Shown here: positions 1-6,808 of the stretch, piece after piece
How the letters are laid out: each line of letters opens with the position of its first letter
Numbering within the stretch: position 1 is the stretch's first letter
Assembly (NCBI GenBank): GCA_050731755.1
Contig: JBOHPP010000003.1
Coordinates: 1-18,920, forward strand
DNA length: 18,920 nucleotides
Source: JBOHPP01 sp050731755
Lineage (GTDB): Bacteria > Methylomirabilota > Methylomirabilia > Rokubacteriales > CSP1-6
Direction: 5' to 3'
Translations under genes and position numbers: made by a program
Notes under the pieces: model-generated
Seen by the model: only the letters and a program-made list of their open reading frames with translations
Databases searched by the model: none
Told to the model about the DNA's origin: nothing

Positions 1-221
1 GCCGTCGACACGCGCTCGGTGCGCTCCATGGAGACCTCGCCCAGCGGGCGAGGCCGACTCTGGGCAGCGCCCGCCCGGCGGGCGGCCGCCGACGGCGGCG
101 GGGCGCGCTCCTCGACCAGGATCACGAGCTCGCCGCCGGACCGCTTGCAGTCGGGGCAGGTCCCGGGCTTAGGGCTGGCGAAGCCGCACTGCTGGCAACG
201 CCAGACGCTGCGCTCTCTCAT
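1..221 (-). CDS. radA: RadA/Sms DNA repair ATPase, N-terminal fragment (runs off the left edge)
   Basis: Only the first 73 codons are in the window. They encode a C4 zinc ribbon (C9, C12, C22, C25, pattern CxxCGFASPKPGTCPDC) followed by an LVEE motif. After a low-complexity Ala/Pro/Arg linker comes PLGEVSMERTERVSTA, which matches the segment that in RadA leads into the ATPase core. RadA is a cytoplasmic RecA-like helicase that drives branch migration of recombination intermediates; its ATPase and Lon-like domains would lie beyond the edge. The ribbon is unusual: the usual SPKWxGxC is shortened to SPKPGTC, and the second knuckle is followed by KRSGGELVI rather than the usual GEWN-type sequence. 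The ATG overlaps the mlaD stop as ATGA, with AAGGA directly before it, so translation is probably coupled. A different zinc-ribbon protein is possible, but the post-linker motif favours RadA. Confidence 0.72.
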   Translation of the reverse strand, partial: MRERSVWRCQQCGFASPKPGTCPDCKRSGGELVILVEERAPPPSAAARRAGAAQSRPRPLGEVSMERTERVST

Positions 222-1426
222 TCCTTGCGGTCCCGGTCCTTGCCGCCGTCTTTGCCGAGGCCTCGGATGAGCGAGCGCAGCAGGAAGCTGCGCTGGACGC
301 CGTCCAGGATGGTGACCAGCCGCTCGTACACGGTGGGATCCGCGATCAAGGCCCCCAGCGTGCCCTCCCCCTCATTGATCTTGACCGTGATGGCCTTGAG
401 ATTCGCGACGGCGATCTGCAGATCCTCGACGGCCAGCCGAATCCCGGCCCCGTCCTCGGTATCCTTGACAAGGCTGCCCAGCGTGCCGCGTCCGCCCGCC
501 ACCCGGTCGGAGACGTCGCGCAGGTTGCGGCTGACCACGCGCAGGTCATCGAGCACCGCCTTGTACTGGGGATCGAACAACAGCGCGGGCAGGATGCCCT
601 CCTCGCCGGCCGGGCGCTCGGCCATGCGGCCGACGCGCTCCATGGCGGCTACGAACTTCCGGGCGGCGTCCGCCGATTGCGTCGACGTGAGGACACCGAG
701 CGCGCCCTCTCCGCGCTGAGTCCGGTCGAGGAAGGCTTGGGTGCTGGCCAACACGTCGTTCAGGCGGCGCAAGGCAACCGGCTCCTCGTACACCAGAGCG
801 TGGGCCCATCCCCGTCCCTTCTCCACCTCGGTGGCGATCCGCGCCAGCTGATCGGTGGCCCGGCGGGCCGAGGCGGTCGCCCCCGCGACGTCCTCGATGA
901 TCTTCGACCGATTGAAGCTCTCCGCGGTCTGCCGAAGGCTTTCGGCCAGCGCCGACACGTTCTTGACCGTCTCCGCGCTTCCGGAGAGGACGTGGGCGAT
1001 GTCGGTCGGGTCCCGGGCCGCGATCGTCTCGCCGGGCTGGACCACCGGGGCCCCGGCGGTGCCGACAGTGATCTCCACGATGCGGTCGCCCAGGAGCCCT
1101 TGCGTCTCGATGCGGGCGACCGAGTCGCGCCGGATGCGATCGGTGTAGCGTTTGGTGATGTTGAGATCAATCCGCACCTTGCCGCCGGGCTGACTCGGCA
1201 GATGCACCCCGGCCACCCGGCCGATCTGCACGCCGGCCAGCCGCACGGTGGCGCCCTCGGCCAGCCCACCCACCTCCGTGAACTCAGCGTGGATCGTGTA
1301 GCGGGCCTCGAAGAGCCGGGTCCGAGCCCCGAGGGCGTAGATCATCCCCAGGAAGGCGGCGAGCGCCACCAGAACGAAGAGGCCTACCCGAAGCTTCAAT
1401 CCCCGTTCCCGTCGCTCCTCCTGCAT
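218..1426 (-). CDS. mlaD: MlaD-family (MCE domain) substrate-binding subunit of a lipid ABC transporter
   Basis: The 402-residue protein has a short basic cytoplasmic N-terminus, one membrane anchor at about residues 12-33, and an MCE domain at about 42-118 (EFTEVGGLAEGATVRLAGVQ). A long helical C-terminal region follows at about 140-380, and the tail is highly charged. MCE proteins of this family form periplasmic hexameric rings that pass phospholipids between the inner membrane and the outer envelope. The C-terminal half carries a motif of the form GxGTLGxLxxD repeated about every 37 residues, near 203, 238, 274, 311 and 352. I chose the ATG at 1426 because GAGGTGAGGGG lies just upstream and the mlaF stop is 4 nt away. 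An in-frame ATG at 1471 would overlap mlaF by 41 nt and add a non-conserved extension. The gene ends in an ATGA overlap with radA. Confidence 0.88.
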   Translation of the reverse strand: MQEERRERGLKLRVGLFVLVALAAFLGMIYALGARTRLFEARYTIHAEFTEVGGLAEGATVRLAGVQIGRVAGVHLPSQPGGKVRIDLNITKRYTDRIRRDSVARIETQGLLGDRIVEITVGTAGAPVVQPGETIAARDPTDIAHVLSGSAETVKNVSALAESLRQTAESFNRSKIIEDVAGATASARRATDQLARIATEVEKGRGWAHALVYEEPVALRRLNDVLASTQAFLDRTQRGEGALGVLTSTQSADAARKFVAAMERVGRMAERPAGEEGILPALLFDPQYKAVLDDLRVVSRNLRDVSDRVAGGRGTLGSLVKDTEDGAGIRLAVEDLQIAVANLKAITVKINEGEGTLGALIADPTVYERLVTILDGVQRSFLLRSLIRGLGKDGGKDRDRKE

Positions 1427-1430
1427 CCCC

Positions 1431-2174
1431 TCACCTCGCCTCGCCGGCCAGGAACGCCTGGACGGCCGCATCCGTTGATTCCAGCACCGCGTCGCGCGGG
1501 CCCAACGCGGCGAAGCGTCCGTCGATCAGCACCGCCACCCGATCGGCCACCGACCGCGTCAGCTCGAGGTCGTGGGTAACCACGACGGCAGTGTCGCACA
1601 CGCCGGCGTGCACCTGGGAGATCAGCTCGGCGACGAGCCGGGCGTTGGTGGGGTCCAGGCCCGCGGTGGGCTCGTCGAACAGCATCAACTCCGGCTCGCC
1701 GACGAGGGCCCGGGCGATCCCGACCCGCTTGCGCATGCCCCCGGACAGCTCGGCAGGCAGCAGCGGCAGGACGTCGCCGTTCAGGCCGACGAGCGACAGG
1801 AAGTGCACGACACGTTCACGGATTTCCCGCTCCCCTAATCTGGTGTGCTCGCGCAGGGGATAGGCGACGTTATCGAGCACGGTCAGCGAATCGAACAGGG
1901 CCGCCCCCTGGAACACGTAGCCGACGCGGCGACGGATGGGCAGGAGATCCTCCTCCGATAGCCGCTCGATGCTCCGGCCGAGCAGTCGGATTTGGCCCCG
2001 ATCGGGACGGAGCAGCCCGGCGATCAGTCGGAGCAGCACGGTCTTGCCGGAGCCGCTGCCGCCCATCACGACGAAGGTCTCGCCCTTGGCCAGCTCGAGG
2101 GACACCCCGCGCAGCACCGGCGTGGCGTCGAACCCCTTCCAGACATCGCTGACCTCGATCGGCCCGGCGCCCAC
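1431..2174 (-). CDS. mlaF: MlaF-like ATP-binding subunit of the lipid ABC transporter
   Basis: The 247-residue protein is a complete ABC ATPase. It has Walker A GGSGSGKT at 38-45, a Q-loop at Q89 (YVFQGAALF), the signature LSGGM at 143-147, Walker B LMLFDEP at 163-169 and a switch histidine at H201 (VVTHD). The FQGAALFDSLTV segment and the LSGGMRKRVGIARAL signature are typical of the MlaF/Mkl subgroup that energises MCE lipid transporters at the inner membrane. The start is GTG at 2174, with TGAGG, part of which is the mlaE stop, about 5 nt upstream. It sits 7 nt after mlaE and 4 nt before mlaD, so the three transporter subunits should be made together. I see no MlaB-type STAS gene in the window. 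Confidence 0.92.
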   Translation of the reverse strand: MGAGPIEVSDVWKGFDATPVLRGVSLELAKGETFVVMGGSGSGKTVLLRLIAGLLRPDRGQIRLLGRSIERLSEEDLLPIRRRVGYVFQGAALFDSLTVLDNVAYPLREHTRLGEREIRERVVHFLSLVGLNGDVLPLLPAELSGGMRKRVGIARALVGEPELMLFDEPTAGLDPTNARLVAELISQVHAGVCDTAVVVTHDLELTRSVADRVAVLIDGRFAALGPRDAVLESTDAAVQAFLAGEAR

Positions 2175-2181
2175 GCGCGCC

Positions 2182-2943
2182 TCACCAGAACAAAATGAGG
2201 AACAACTTGGTGAGGAAGAAGTCGGAGATGATCACGCCCATCGTCACGTGCACCACCGTCGCCGTGGTGGCCCGCCCCAACCCTTCGGTGCCGCCCTCGG
2301 TGCTGAGGCCGTTGTAGCAGCCGATCAACGTCACGATGGCCCCGAAAAACACGCTCTTGCCCACGCCCATCAGGAAGTCCTTGGGGACGACCCAATACGT
2401 CGTCGTGTTCCAGTAGGCCCACATGTCGGCGCCTCGCTCGAAGACCATGACCACCATGCCCCCGAGCACGCCCAGGGCATCGGCCAGCACCGTCAGCAGC
2501 GGGAAGACGATCAGCGCCGCCAGCATGCGGGGGACGATGAGCCGCTTGACGTAGTTGACGCCGAGGGTGCGCAGGGCGTCGATCTGCTCGGTCACCTTCA
2601 TGGACCCGAGCTCGGCGGTGATCCCGGACGCGACCTTGCCTCCGACCAGAATCGCGGTGAGGACCGGACCCAGCTCTCTCATGATGGCCAGGGCCGTCAA
2701 CGGCCCGACGTAGTTCTCGGCGCCGAAGCGGGCCATGTTCACCGCGCTCTGCAAGGCAAACACCATGCCGGTGAAGACGGCCGCGGTCAGGGCCACGCCG
2801 AGGGACCGGACGCCCATCGTCTCCACCTCGCGGATGACGTGCTGGAGGTAGGCCCGCGGCAGCGCCAGATTGCGGAGCACGCTGCCGCCGAGGAGGCCCA
2901 GGCCCCCGTACCACATCGCCGTCCGCCTGAAGTACGCGTCCAT
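2182..2943 (-). CDS. mlaE: MlaE-family permease subunit of the lipid ABC transporter
   Basis: The 253-residue polytopic membrane protein has several long hydrophobic stretches. It carries the family's diagnostic loop RELGPVLTAILVGGKV...AELGSMKVTEQIDAL at about residues 89-125, including the EQIDAL coupling-helix region. MlaE dimerises in the inner membrane, binds MlaF on the cytoplasmic side and MlaD on the periplasmic side, and moves phospholipid. The ATG at 2943 follows the lipoprotein stop by 2 nt. The order mlaE-mlaF-mlaD differs from the Escherichia coli order (mlaF-mlaE-mlaD-mlaC-mlaB). Neither MlaC nor MlaB is encoded here, so the periplasmic carrier must be elsewhere, dispensable, or replaced. 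Confidence 0.93.
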   Translation of the reverse strand: MDAYFRRTAMWYGGLGLLGGSVLRNLALPRAYLQHVIREVETMGVRSLGVALTAAVFTGMVFALQSAVNMARFGAENYVGPLTALAIMRELGPVLTAILVGGKVASGITAELGSMKVTEQIDALRTLGVNYVKRLIVPRMLAALIVFPLLTVLADALGVLGGMVVMVFERGADMWAYWNTTTYWVVPKDFLMGVGKSVFFGAIVTLIGCYNGLSTEGGTEGLGRATTATVVHVTMGVIISDFFLTKLFLILFW

Positions 2944-2945
2944 GC

Positions 2946-3467
2946 CTACTTCATGGTGAAGCTGTCGACGAAGCGGTCGAAGTCCCCGTGGCGATCGACA
3001 AAGACGTCGACCGGCGCAGCATAGATGAGGTCGTACACGCAGCGTGCGTCGGCCACGGTCAGCGTTTCGATCTGGACCACGGGGCCCGCCTCCGCGCCGC
3101 GCGCCTGGAGCACTGTGCGGGTTCCGGGCCGTCCGTCCACCGCGATCTCGTCACGCTCCACCACCGTGCGATCGCGCAGGCCGATGAGAAGCTGGCGGGT
3201 GAGCACCCCCGGCGGCCGGCGGGCGGCGCCGCCCGCGCAGTCGGCGTTCACGAGCATGCCGGCGCCACCGGCACGATGCCGGAGCTCGAGGTCGGCGCGG
3301 CTGGCCTCCACCACGCTCCAATCCGGGCCGGGAATCCGCACCCGGTAGCCTTTCGTCGAGTGGTACACGCCGTCGCTGATGCGCCGGCCGGCACAGCCCA
3401 GCAGCACAAGCCCGACCAGGGGTGCCAGGAGGCCCAGCGCCACCAGGCCCGGGCGGAGCGCGCTCAC
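2946..3467 (-). CDS. Predicted small lipoprotein of unknown function, between hisIE and mlaE
   Basis: The 173-residue protein begins with a hydrophobic signal sequence ending in a lipobox, VLLGC, with C25 as the lipidated cysteine. The mature part of about 148 residues looks like one compact alpha/beta domain. It has an early GYRVRIPGPDW segment, a cysteine in NADCAG, a second in ARCVYDLIYAAP, and ends in FDRFVDSFTMK. The pattern of an early xxxIPxxW and a late FxxFVxSF recalls PsbP/DUF1795-like folds, but I cannot assign a family. The start is GTG at 3467, 6 nt after the hisIE stop; no strong ribosome-binding site is visible, so coupling is likely. It lies 2 nt before mlaE, so it may be an accessory envelope factor for the transporter (inference from position only). 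Confidence 0.78.
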   Translation of the reverse strand: MSALRPGLVALGLLAPLVGLVLLGCAGRRISDGVYHSTKGYRVRIPGPDWSVVEASRADLELRHRAGGAGMLVNADCAGGAARRPPGVLTRQLLIGLRDRTVVERDEIAVDGRPGTRTVLQARGAEAGPVVQIETLTVADARCVYDLIYAAPVDVFVDRHGDFDRFVDSFTMK

Positions 3468-3473
3468 CCCGGG

Positions 3474-4106
3474 TCAAGCACTCGGCGCCGTGCGGGCCTG
3501 GTGCCGCCGGGCCAGCTCCTTGAGCACCTCGCGGAGCGGCAGCCCGCGCGCCCCGAGCAGGACCATGGTGTGGAACCAGAGATCCGCGACCTCCTCGATC
3601 ACGCGCCGGTCCCCTTCGCCCCCCAGAGCCGCGGTGATGACCTCGCTCGCCTCTTCGCCGATCTTGCGCGCGATCGCCCCCTGCCCCTTGGTCAGGAGCT
3701 CCGCCACGTAGGAGCCGGGCGCCGGCTGGGTCCGGCGGACGTGGATGACGTTCTCGAGGCGCTCCAGCATGCCCCCCGCCGGGGAGCCCCCCTGAAGCGC
3801 GGAGAAGAAGCACGTGCGGTTGCCGGTGTGACAGGCGACACCCTCCTGGTGCACCTGTACCAACAGCGTGTCGCCGTCGCAGTCGGCGTAGACGCCCTGC
3901 ACGTGCTGGCTGTGGCCGGAGGTCTCGCCTTTGCGCCAGAGCGCCGCCCGTGACCGCGACCAGAAGTGGGTGAGCCCCGTGTTCAGGGTCGCCTCCAGGG
4001 CCGGGCGATCCATCCAGGCGACCATCAACACCTCGCCCGTGTCCGCCTCCTGCACCACGGCCGGGATCAGCCCGCGCTCGTCGAACTTCAGGGCGTCGGG
4101 CGTCAT
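3474..4106 (-). CDS. hisIE: Bifunctional phosphoribosyl-AMP cyclohydrolase / phosphoribosyl-ATP pyrophosphatase
   Basis: The 210-residue fusion catalyses the second and third steps of histidine synthesis. The N-terminal HisI domain (about 1-113) shows WSRSRAALWRKGETSGH and the metal site ADCDGD (D75, D77, D79), with zinc cysteines C76, C92 and C99 (ACHTGNRTCFF). The C-terminal HisE domain (about 114-205) shows the MazG-like acidic motifs GEEASEV (E151, E152, E155) and EEVADLWFH (E171, E172, D175). The length is that expected for an HisIE fusion. The ATG at 4106 overlaps the hisF stop as ATGA; much longer upstream reading is a shadow of hisF. It is the last his gene of the run and is followed after 6 nt by the lipoprotein gene. 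Confidence 0.95.
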   Translation of the reverse strand: MTPDALKFDERGLIPAVVQEADTGEVLMVAWMDRPALEATLNTGLTHFWSRSRAALWRKGETSGHSQHVQGVYADCDGDTLLVQVHQEGVACHTGNRTCFFSALQGGSPAGGMLERLENVIHVRRTQPAPGSYVAELLTKGQGAIARKIGEEASEVITAALGGEGDRRVIEEVADLWFHTMVLLGARGLPLREVLKELARRHQARTAPSA

Positions 4107-4876
4107 GGCTCGAGCCTGACCTCCACGCCCCGGTCGTGGAGGTACCGCTTGGCCTCGGCCACGGTGTGGATGCCGAAGTGGAAGATGGACGCCGCCAGGA
4201 CGGCGTCGGCCCGACCCTCCACCAGCCCTTCCCACAGATGCTCGAGCGATCCGGCGCCGCCCGACGCGATGACCGGCACCTCGACGGCCTCGGCCACCGC
4301 CCGCGTCAGCTCGAGGTCGTAGCCGTCCTTGGTGCCGTCGCGGTCCATGCTGGTCAGCAGGATCTCTCCCGCGCCGAGCCGGGCCGCCTCGCGGGCCCAC
4401 CCCACGGCATCGGGACCAACAGGCCGGCGGCCACCGTGGGTGTACACGCCCCACCGGGCTGGGCCGGGACCGGGCTCGCGGCGGGCGTCGATGGCTACGA
4501 CGATGCATTGGCTGCCGAAGCGTTCGGCCGCCTCGCGGACCAGGGTCGGCCGGTCGAGCGCTGCGGTGTTCAGCGAGACCTTGTCGGCTCCGGCGCGCAG
4601 GAGCGCGCGCACGTCCTCGATGCCGCGAATGCCGCCTCCGACCGTCACCGGCATGTAGACGCCCTCGGCCGTCCGCGCGACCACGTCGAGCATGATCCGG
4701 CGGTTCTCGTGCGAGGCGGTGATGTCGAGAAAGACCAGCTCGTCGGCGCCCTGAGCGTCGTAAGCCAGGGCCGCCGCCACCGGATCACCGGCGTCGCGCA
4801 GGTCGACGAAGCGCACGCCCTTGACCACGCGGCCGTCCTTGACGTCCAGACACGGGATGACGCGCTTGCTCAGCAT
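4103..4876 (-). CDS. hisF: Imidazole glycerol phosphate synthase, cyclase subunit HisF
   Basis: The 257-residue (beta/alpha)8 barrel begins MLSKRVIPCLDVKDG. It has catalytic aspartates at D11 and D130 (IVVAIDARRE), the positions known for HisF, and two phosphate-binding turns (TVGGGIRG and IASGGAGS). With HisH it converts PRFAR and glutamine-derived ammonia to IGP and AICAR, linking histidine and purine synthesis. The start is the ATG at 4876, which shares one base with the hisA stop (TGATG), so ribosomes can restart directly. The 3' end overlaps hisIE as ATGA. Confidence 0.96.
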   Translation of the reverse strand: MLSKRVIPCLDVKDGRVVKGVRFVDLRDAGDPVAAALAYDAQGADELVFLDITASHENRRIMLDVVARTAEGVYMPVTVGGGIRGIEDVRALLRAGADKVSLNTAALDRPTLVREAAERFGSQCIVVAIDARREPGPGPARWGVYTHGGRRPVGPDAVGWAREAARLGAGEILLTSMDRDGTKDGYDLELTRAVAEAVEVPVIASGGAGSLEHLWEGLVEGRADAVLAASIFHFGIHTVAEAKRYLHDRGVEVRLEP

Positions 4877-5595
4877 CAGGCACCCACCGCGGCCACGGCC
4901 TGACCGAGATCGATCGCGCCGGTGTAGAGTGCACGCCCCACGACCACGCCGGCCACCCCGCGGATCGTGGCCAGGCGACGGAGGTCTTCGATGGAGGCCA
5001 CGCCGCCCGAGGCGAGGATCGGCATGCTCATGGTCCTGGCCAAGGCTTCCGTGTCCTCGACGTTGGGCCCCCGCTCCGTCCCGTCGCGGCTGACGTCGGT
5101 ATAGAGGAGGGCGGCCGCCCCGGCGCCCTGGGCCTGCCGCCCGAGATCGGCCACCGTCACGTCGGCCACTTCCGTCCAGCCCTTGACCGCCACGCGCGGG
5201 CCACGGCCATCGACCGCCACGATGACGCGGGCCGGATGGCGTCGGCACACCGCGGTCAGAAACGTCGGGTCGAGCGCCGCGCGCGTGCCCACCACCACCC
5301 ATCGCGCGCCGGCTTCGAGCATCTCGTCGACCGCGCCCTCGTCGCGCAGGCCACCGCCCAACTGGACCGGCACCGGGGCGGCGGCCTCGATGATCCGGCG
5401 CAGCAGCGCCGTCTGTCTGGGGCCACCCAGGGCGCCGTCGAGGTCAACCACGTGGAGGCGCTCGGCCCCCAGATCGACCCAACGCTTGGCCATGGCGGCC
5501 GGGTCCTCGGCAAACACCGTCTCGGCCTCGGCGCGACCTTGTCGGAGACGGACGCACCGGCCCCGGCGGACGTCGATGGCGGGGATGACGATCAT
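4876..5595 (-). CDS. hisA: ProFAR isomerase (phosphoribosylformimino-AICAR-phosphate isomerase)
   Basis: The 239-residue (beta/alpha)8 barrel is a paralogue of HisF. It starts MIVIPAIDVRRGRCVRL, with catalytic D8 and D129 (VIVAVDGRG), and has the GGGLRDEG and ASGGVAS phosphate-binding loops. It performs the Amadori rearrangement of ProFAR to PRFAR in histidine synthesis. The start is the ATG at 5595, whose ATGA overlaps the hisH stop; an ATG at 5646 would add 17 residues with no family match. It lies between the two IGP synthase genes hisH and hisF. Confidence 0.95.
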   Translation of the reverse strand: MIVIPAIDVRRGRCVRLRQGRAEAETVFAEDPAAMAKRWVDLGAERLHVVDLDGALGGPRQTALLRRIIEAAAPVPVQLGGGLRDEGAVDEMLEAGARWVVVGTRAALDPTFLTAVCRRHPARVIVAVDGRGPRVAVKGWTEVADVTVADLGRQAQGAGAAALLYTDVSRDGTERGPNVEDTEALARTMSMPILASGGVASIEDLRRLATIRGVAGVVVGRALYTGAIDLGQAVAAVGA

Positions 5596-6212
5596 CCGCC
5601 GTCCTTGACGAGGGCCGCGAAGTTCTCGAGGAGGCGCAGTCCCCAACGCTGGCTCTTCTCAGGGTGGAACTGCGTGGCGAAGATGCGGCCACCCTCGATG
5701 GCCGCCGCAAACCGCACCCCATACTCGCACCATGCCGCGCGCAACCCGTTCGAGGCCTCGGAGACAACTGGATAATAGGAGTGGACGAAGTAGAAGTGCG
5801 CCCCATCCGGGACGCCGGCAAAGAGCCGGAGGCGGCCGGCGTGTTCCACCCGGTTCCAGCCCATGTGCGGCACCTTGAGACCGGGGGGAAACCGCCGGAC
5901 GGCCCCCGGGATGACGTCCAGGCCCCGGCCTTGGCCGAACTCCTCGCTCGAAGAGAAGAGAAGCTGGTAGCCGAGGCAGATGCCGAGGAACGGGCGCTGC
6001 CCATCGAGCGCGCGGCGCAGGGCCGGCAAGAGCCCGAGCGAATCGAGGTTCGCCATGGCGTCGTGGAAAGCGCCATCACCGGGCAACACGATGGCCTCGG
6101 CCTCGTCGACCATCCTTGGATCCTGGGTCACCCGCGCCGGCACGCCGAGCCGGCCGAAGGCCTTCTCCACCGAGCCGAGGTTCCCCCGGCCATAGTCGAT
6201 GACAGCAATCAC
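5592..6212 (-). CDS. hisH: Imidazole glycerol phosphate synthase, glutamine amidotransferase subunit HisH
   Basis: The 206-residue class I glutamine amidotransferase has its nucleophile C79 in FLGICLGYQLLF and the partner residues H183 and E185 in FHPEKSQ. It also has the N-terminal IDYGRGNLGSVEKAF and the PHMGWN segment typical of HisH. It releases ammonia from glutamine and channels it to HisF. The start is GTG at 6212, within GTGA overlapping the hisB stop; the first conserved residues (IAVIDYG) begin immediately after it. Longer in-frame readings are shadows of hisB. Confidence 0.95.
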   Translation of the reverse strand: MIAVIDYGRGNLGSVEKAFGRLGVPARVTQDPRMVDEAEAIVLPGDGAFHDAMANLDSLGLLPALRRALDGQRPFLGICLGYQLLFSSSEEFGQGRGLDVIPGAVRRFPPGLKVPHMGWNRVEHAGRLRLFAGVPDGAHFYFVHSYYPVVSEASNGLRAAWCEYGVRFAAAIEGGRIFATQFHPEKSQRWGLRLLENFAALVKDGG

Positions 6213-6808
6213 AGGCGGCCCTTCGTCGAAGGTACCTGGTCGGCGATGCGCGGATTGATCCGGGTCGCCTCGGCCAGCGCCCGCCCCACCGCCTTGAACA
6301 CCGCCTCGGTGATGTGGTGCAGGTTGTGGCCATAATGCATGGTGACGTGCAGCGTGATCTCCGCGTTGAAGGCGAAGGCGCGGAAGAACTCCTGGAGCAT
6401 ATCGAGGTCGAAGTTCGCCACCCGCGTCCGCGCCACCGGCACGTTGAAGACGAGGAACGGCCGGCCCGAGATGTCGACGGCGGCGGAGATGAGCGCTTCG
6501 TCCATGGGGACCCAGGCGGCGCCATAGCGCACGATCCCCTTGCGGTCGCCGAGCGCTTCCCGCAGCGCCTGGCCCAGGACGATGCCGACGTCCTCCACGG
6601 TGTGGTGGATGTCGACCTCCACGTCGCCGGTGGCCTCCACCGCGAGGTCCAGCAGCCCATGCTGGGACCACGCCTGCAGCATGTGGCTGAAGAAGGGGAT
6701 GGGCGTAGCCACCTTGGCGCTCCCCGTTCCATCCACGTTGAGCACGATCGCGACCTCGGTCTCCTTCGTCTTGCGCTCCACGCGAGCCTGGCGCGGCGCT
6801 GGACTCAT
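6209..6808 (-). CDS. hisB: Imidazoleglycerol-phosphate dehydratase (monofunctional)
   Basis: The 199-residue protein has both inverted-repeat halves of the dehydratase fold. The metal-binding motifs are VDIHHTVEDVGI (H68, H69, E72) and GHNLHHITEAVFKA (H164, H165, E168, K172), and the C-terminus is PSTKGRL. It dehydrates IGP to imidazole acetol phosphate. There is no fused histidinol-phosphate phosphatase, so that step must be encoded elsewhere. One difference from the common form is IPFFSHML at 37-44, where most family members have Asp before the His; the histidine itself (H42) is kept. The ATG at 6808 overlaps the hisD stop as ATGA. Confidence 0.95.
   Translation of the reverse strand: MSPAPRQARVERKTKETEVAIVLNVDGTGSAKVATPIPFFSHMLQAWSQHGLLDLAVEATGDVEVDIHHTVEDVGIVLGQALREALGDRKGIVRYGAAWVPMDEALISAAVDISGRPFLVFNVPVARTRVANFDLDMLQEFFRAFAFNAEITLHVTMHYGHNLHHITEAVFKAVGRALAEATRINPRIADQVPSTKGRL

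Noticed and set aside
2946..2948. mlaC or another periplasmic carrier gene hidden near mlaE
   Set aside because: All sequence between hisIE and radA is accounted for by the lipoprotein, mlaE, mlaF and mlaD. No extra frame has a signal peptide or an MlaC-like pattern.
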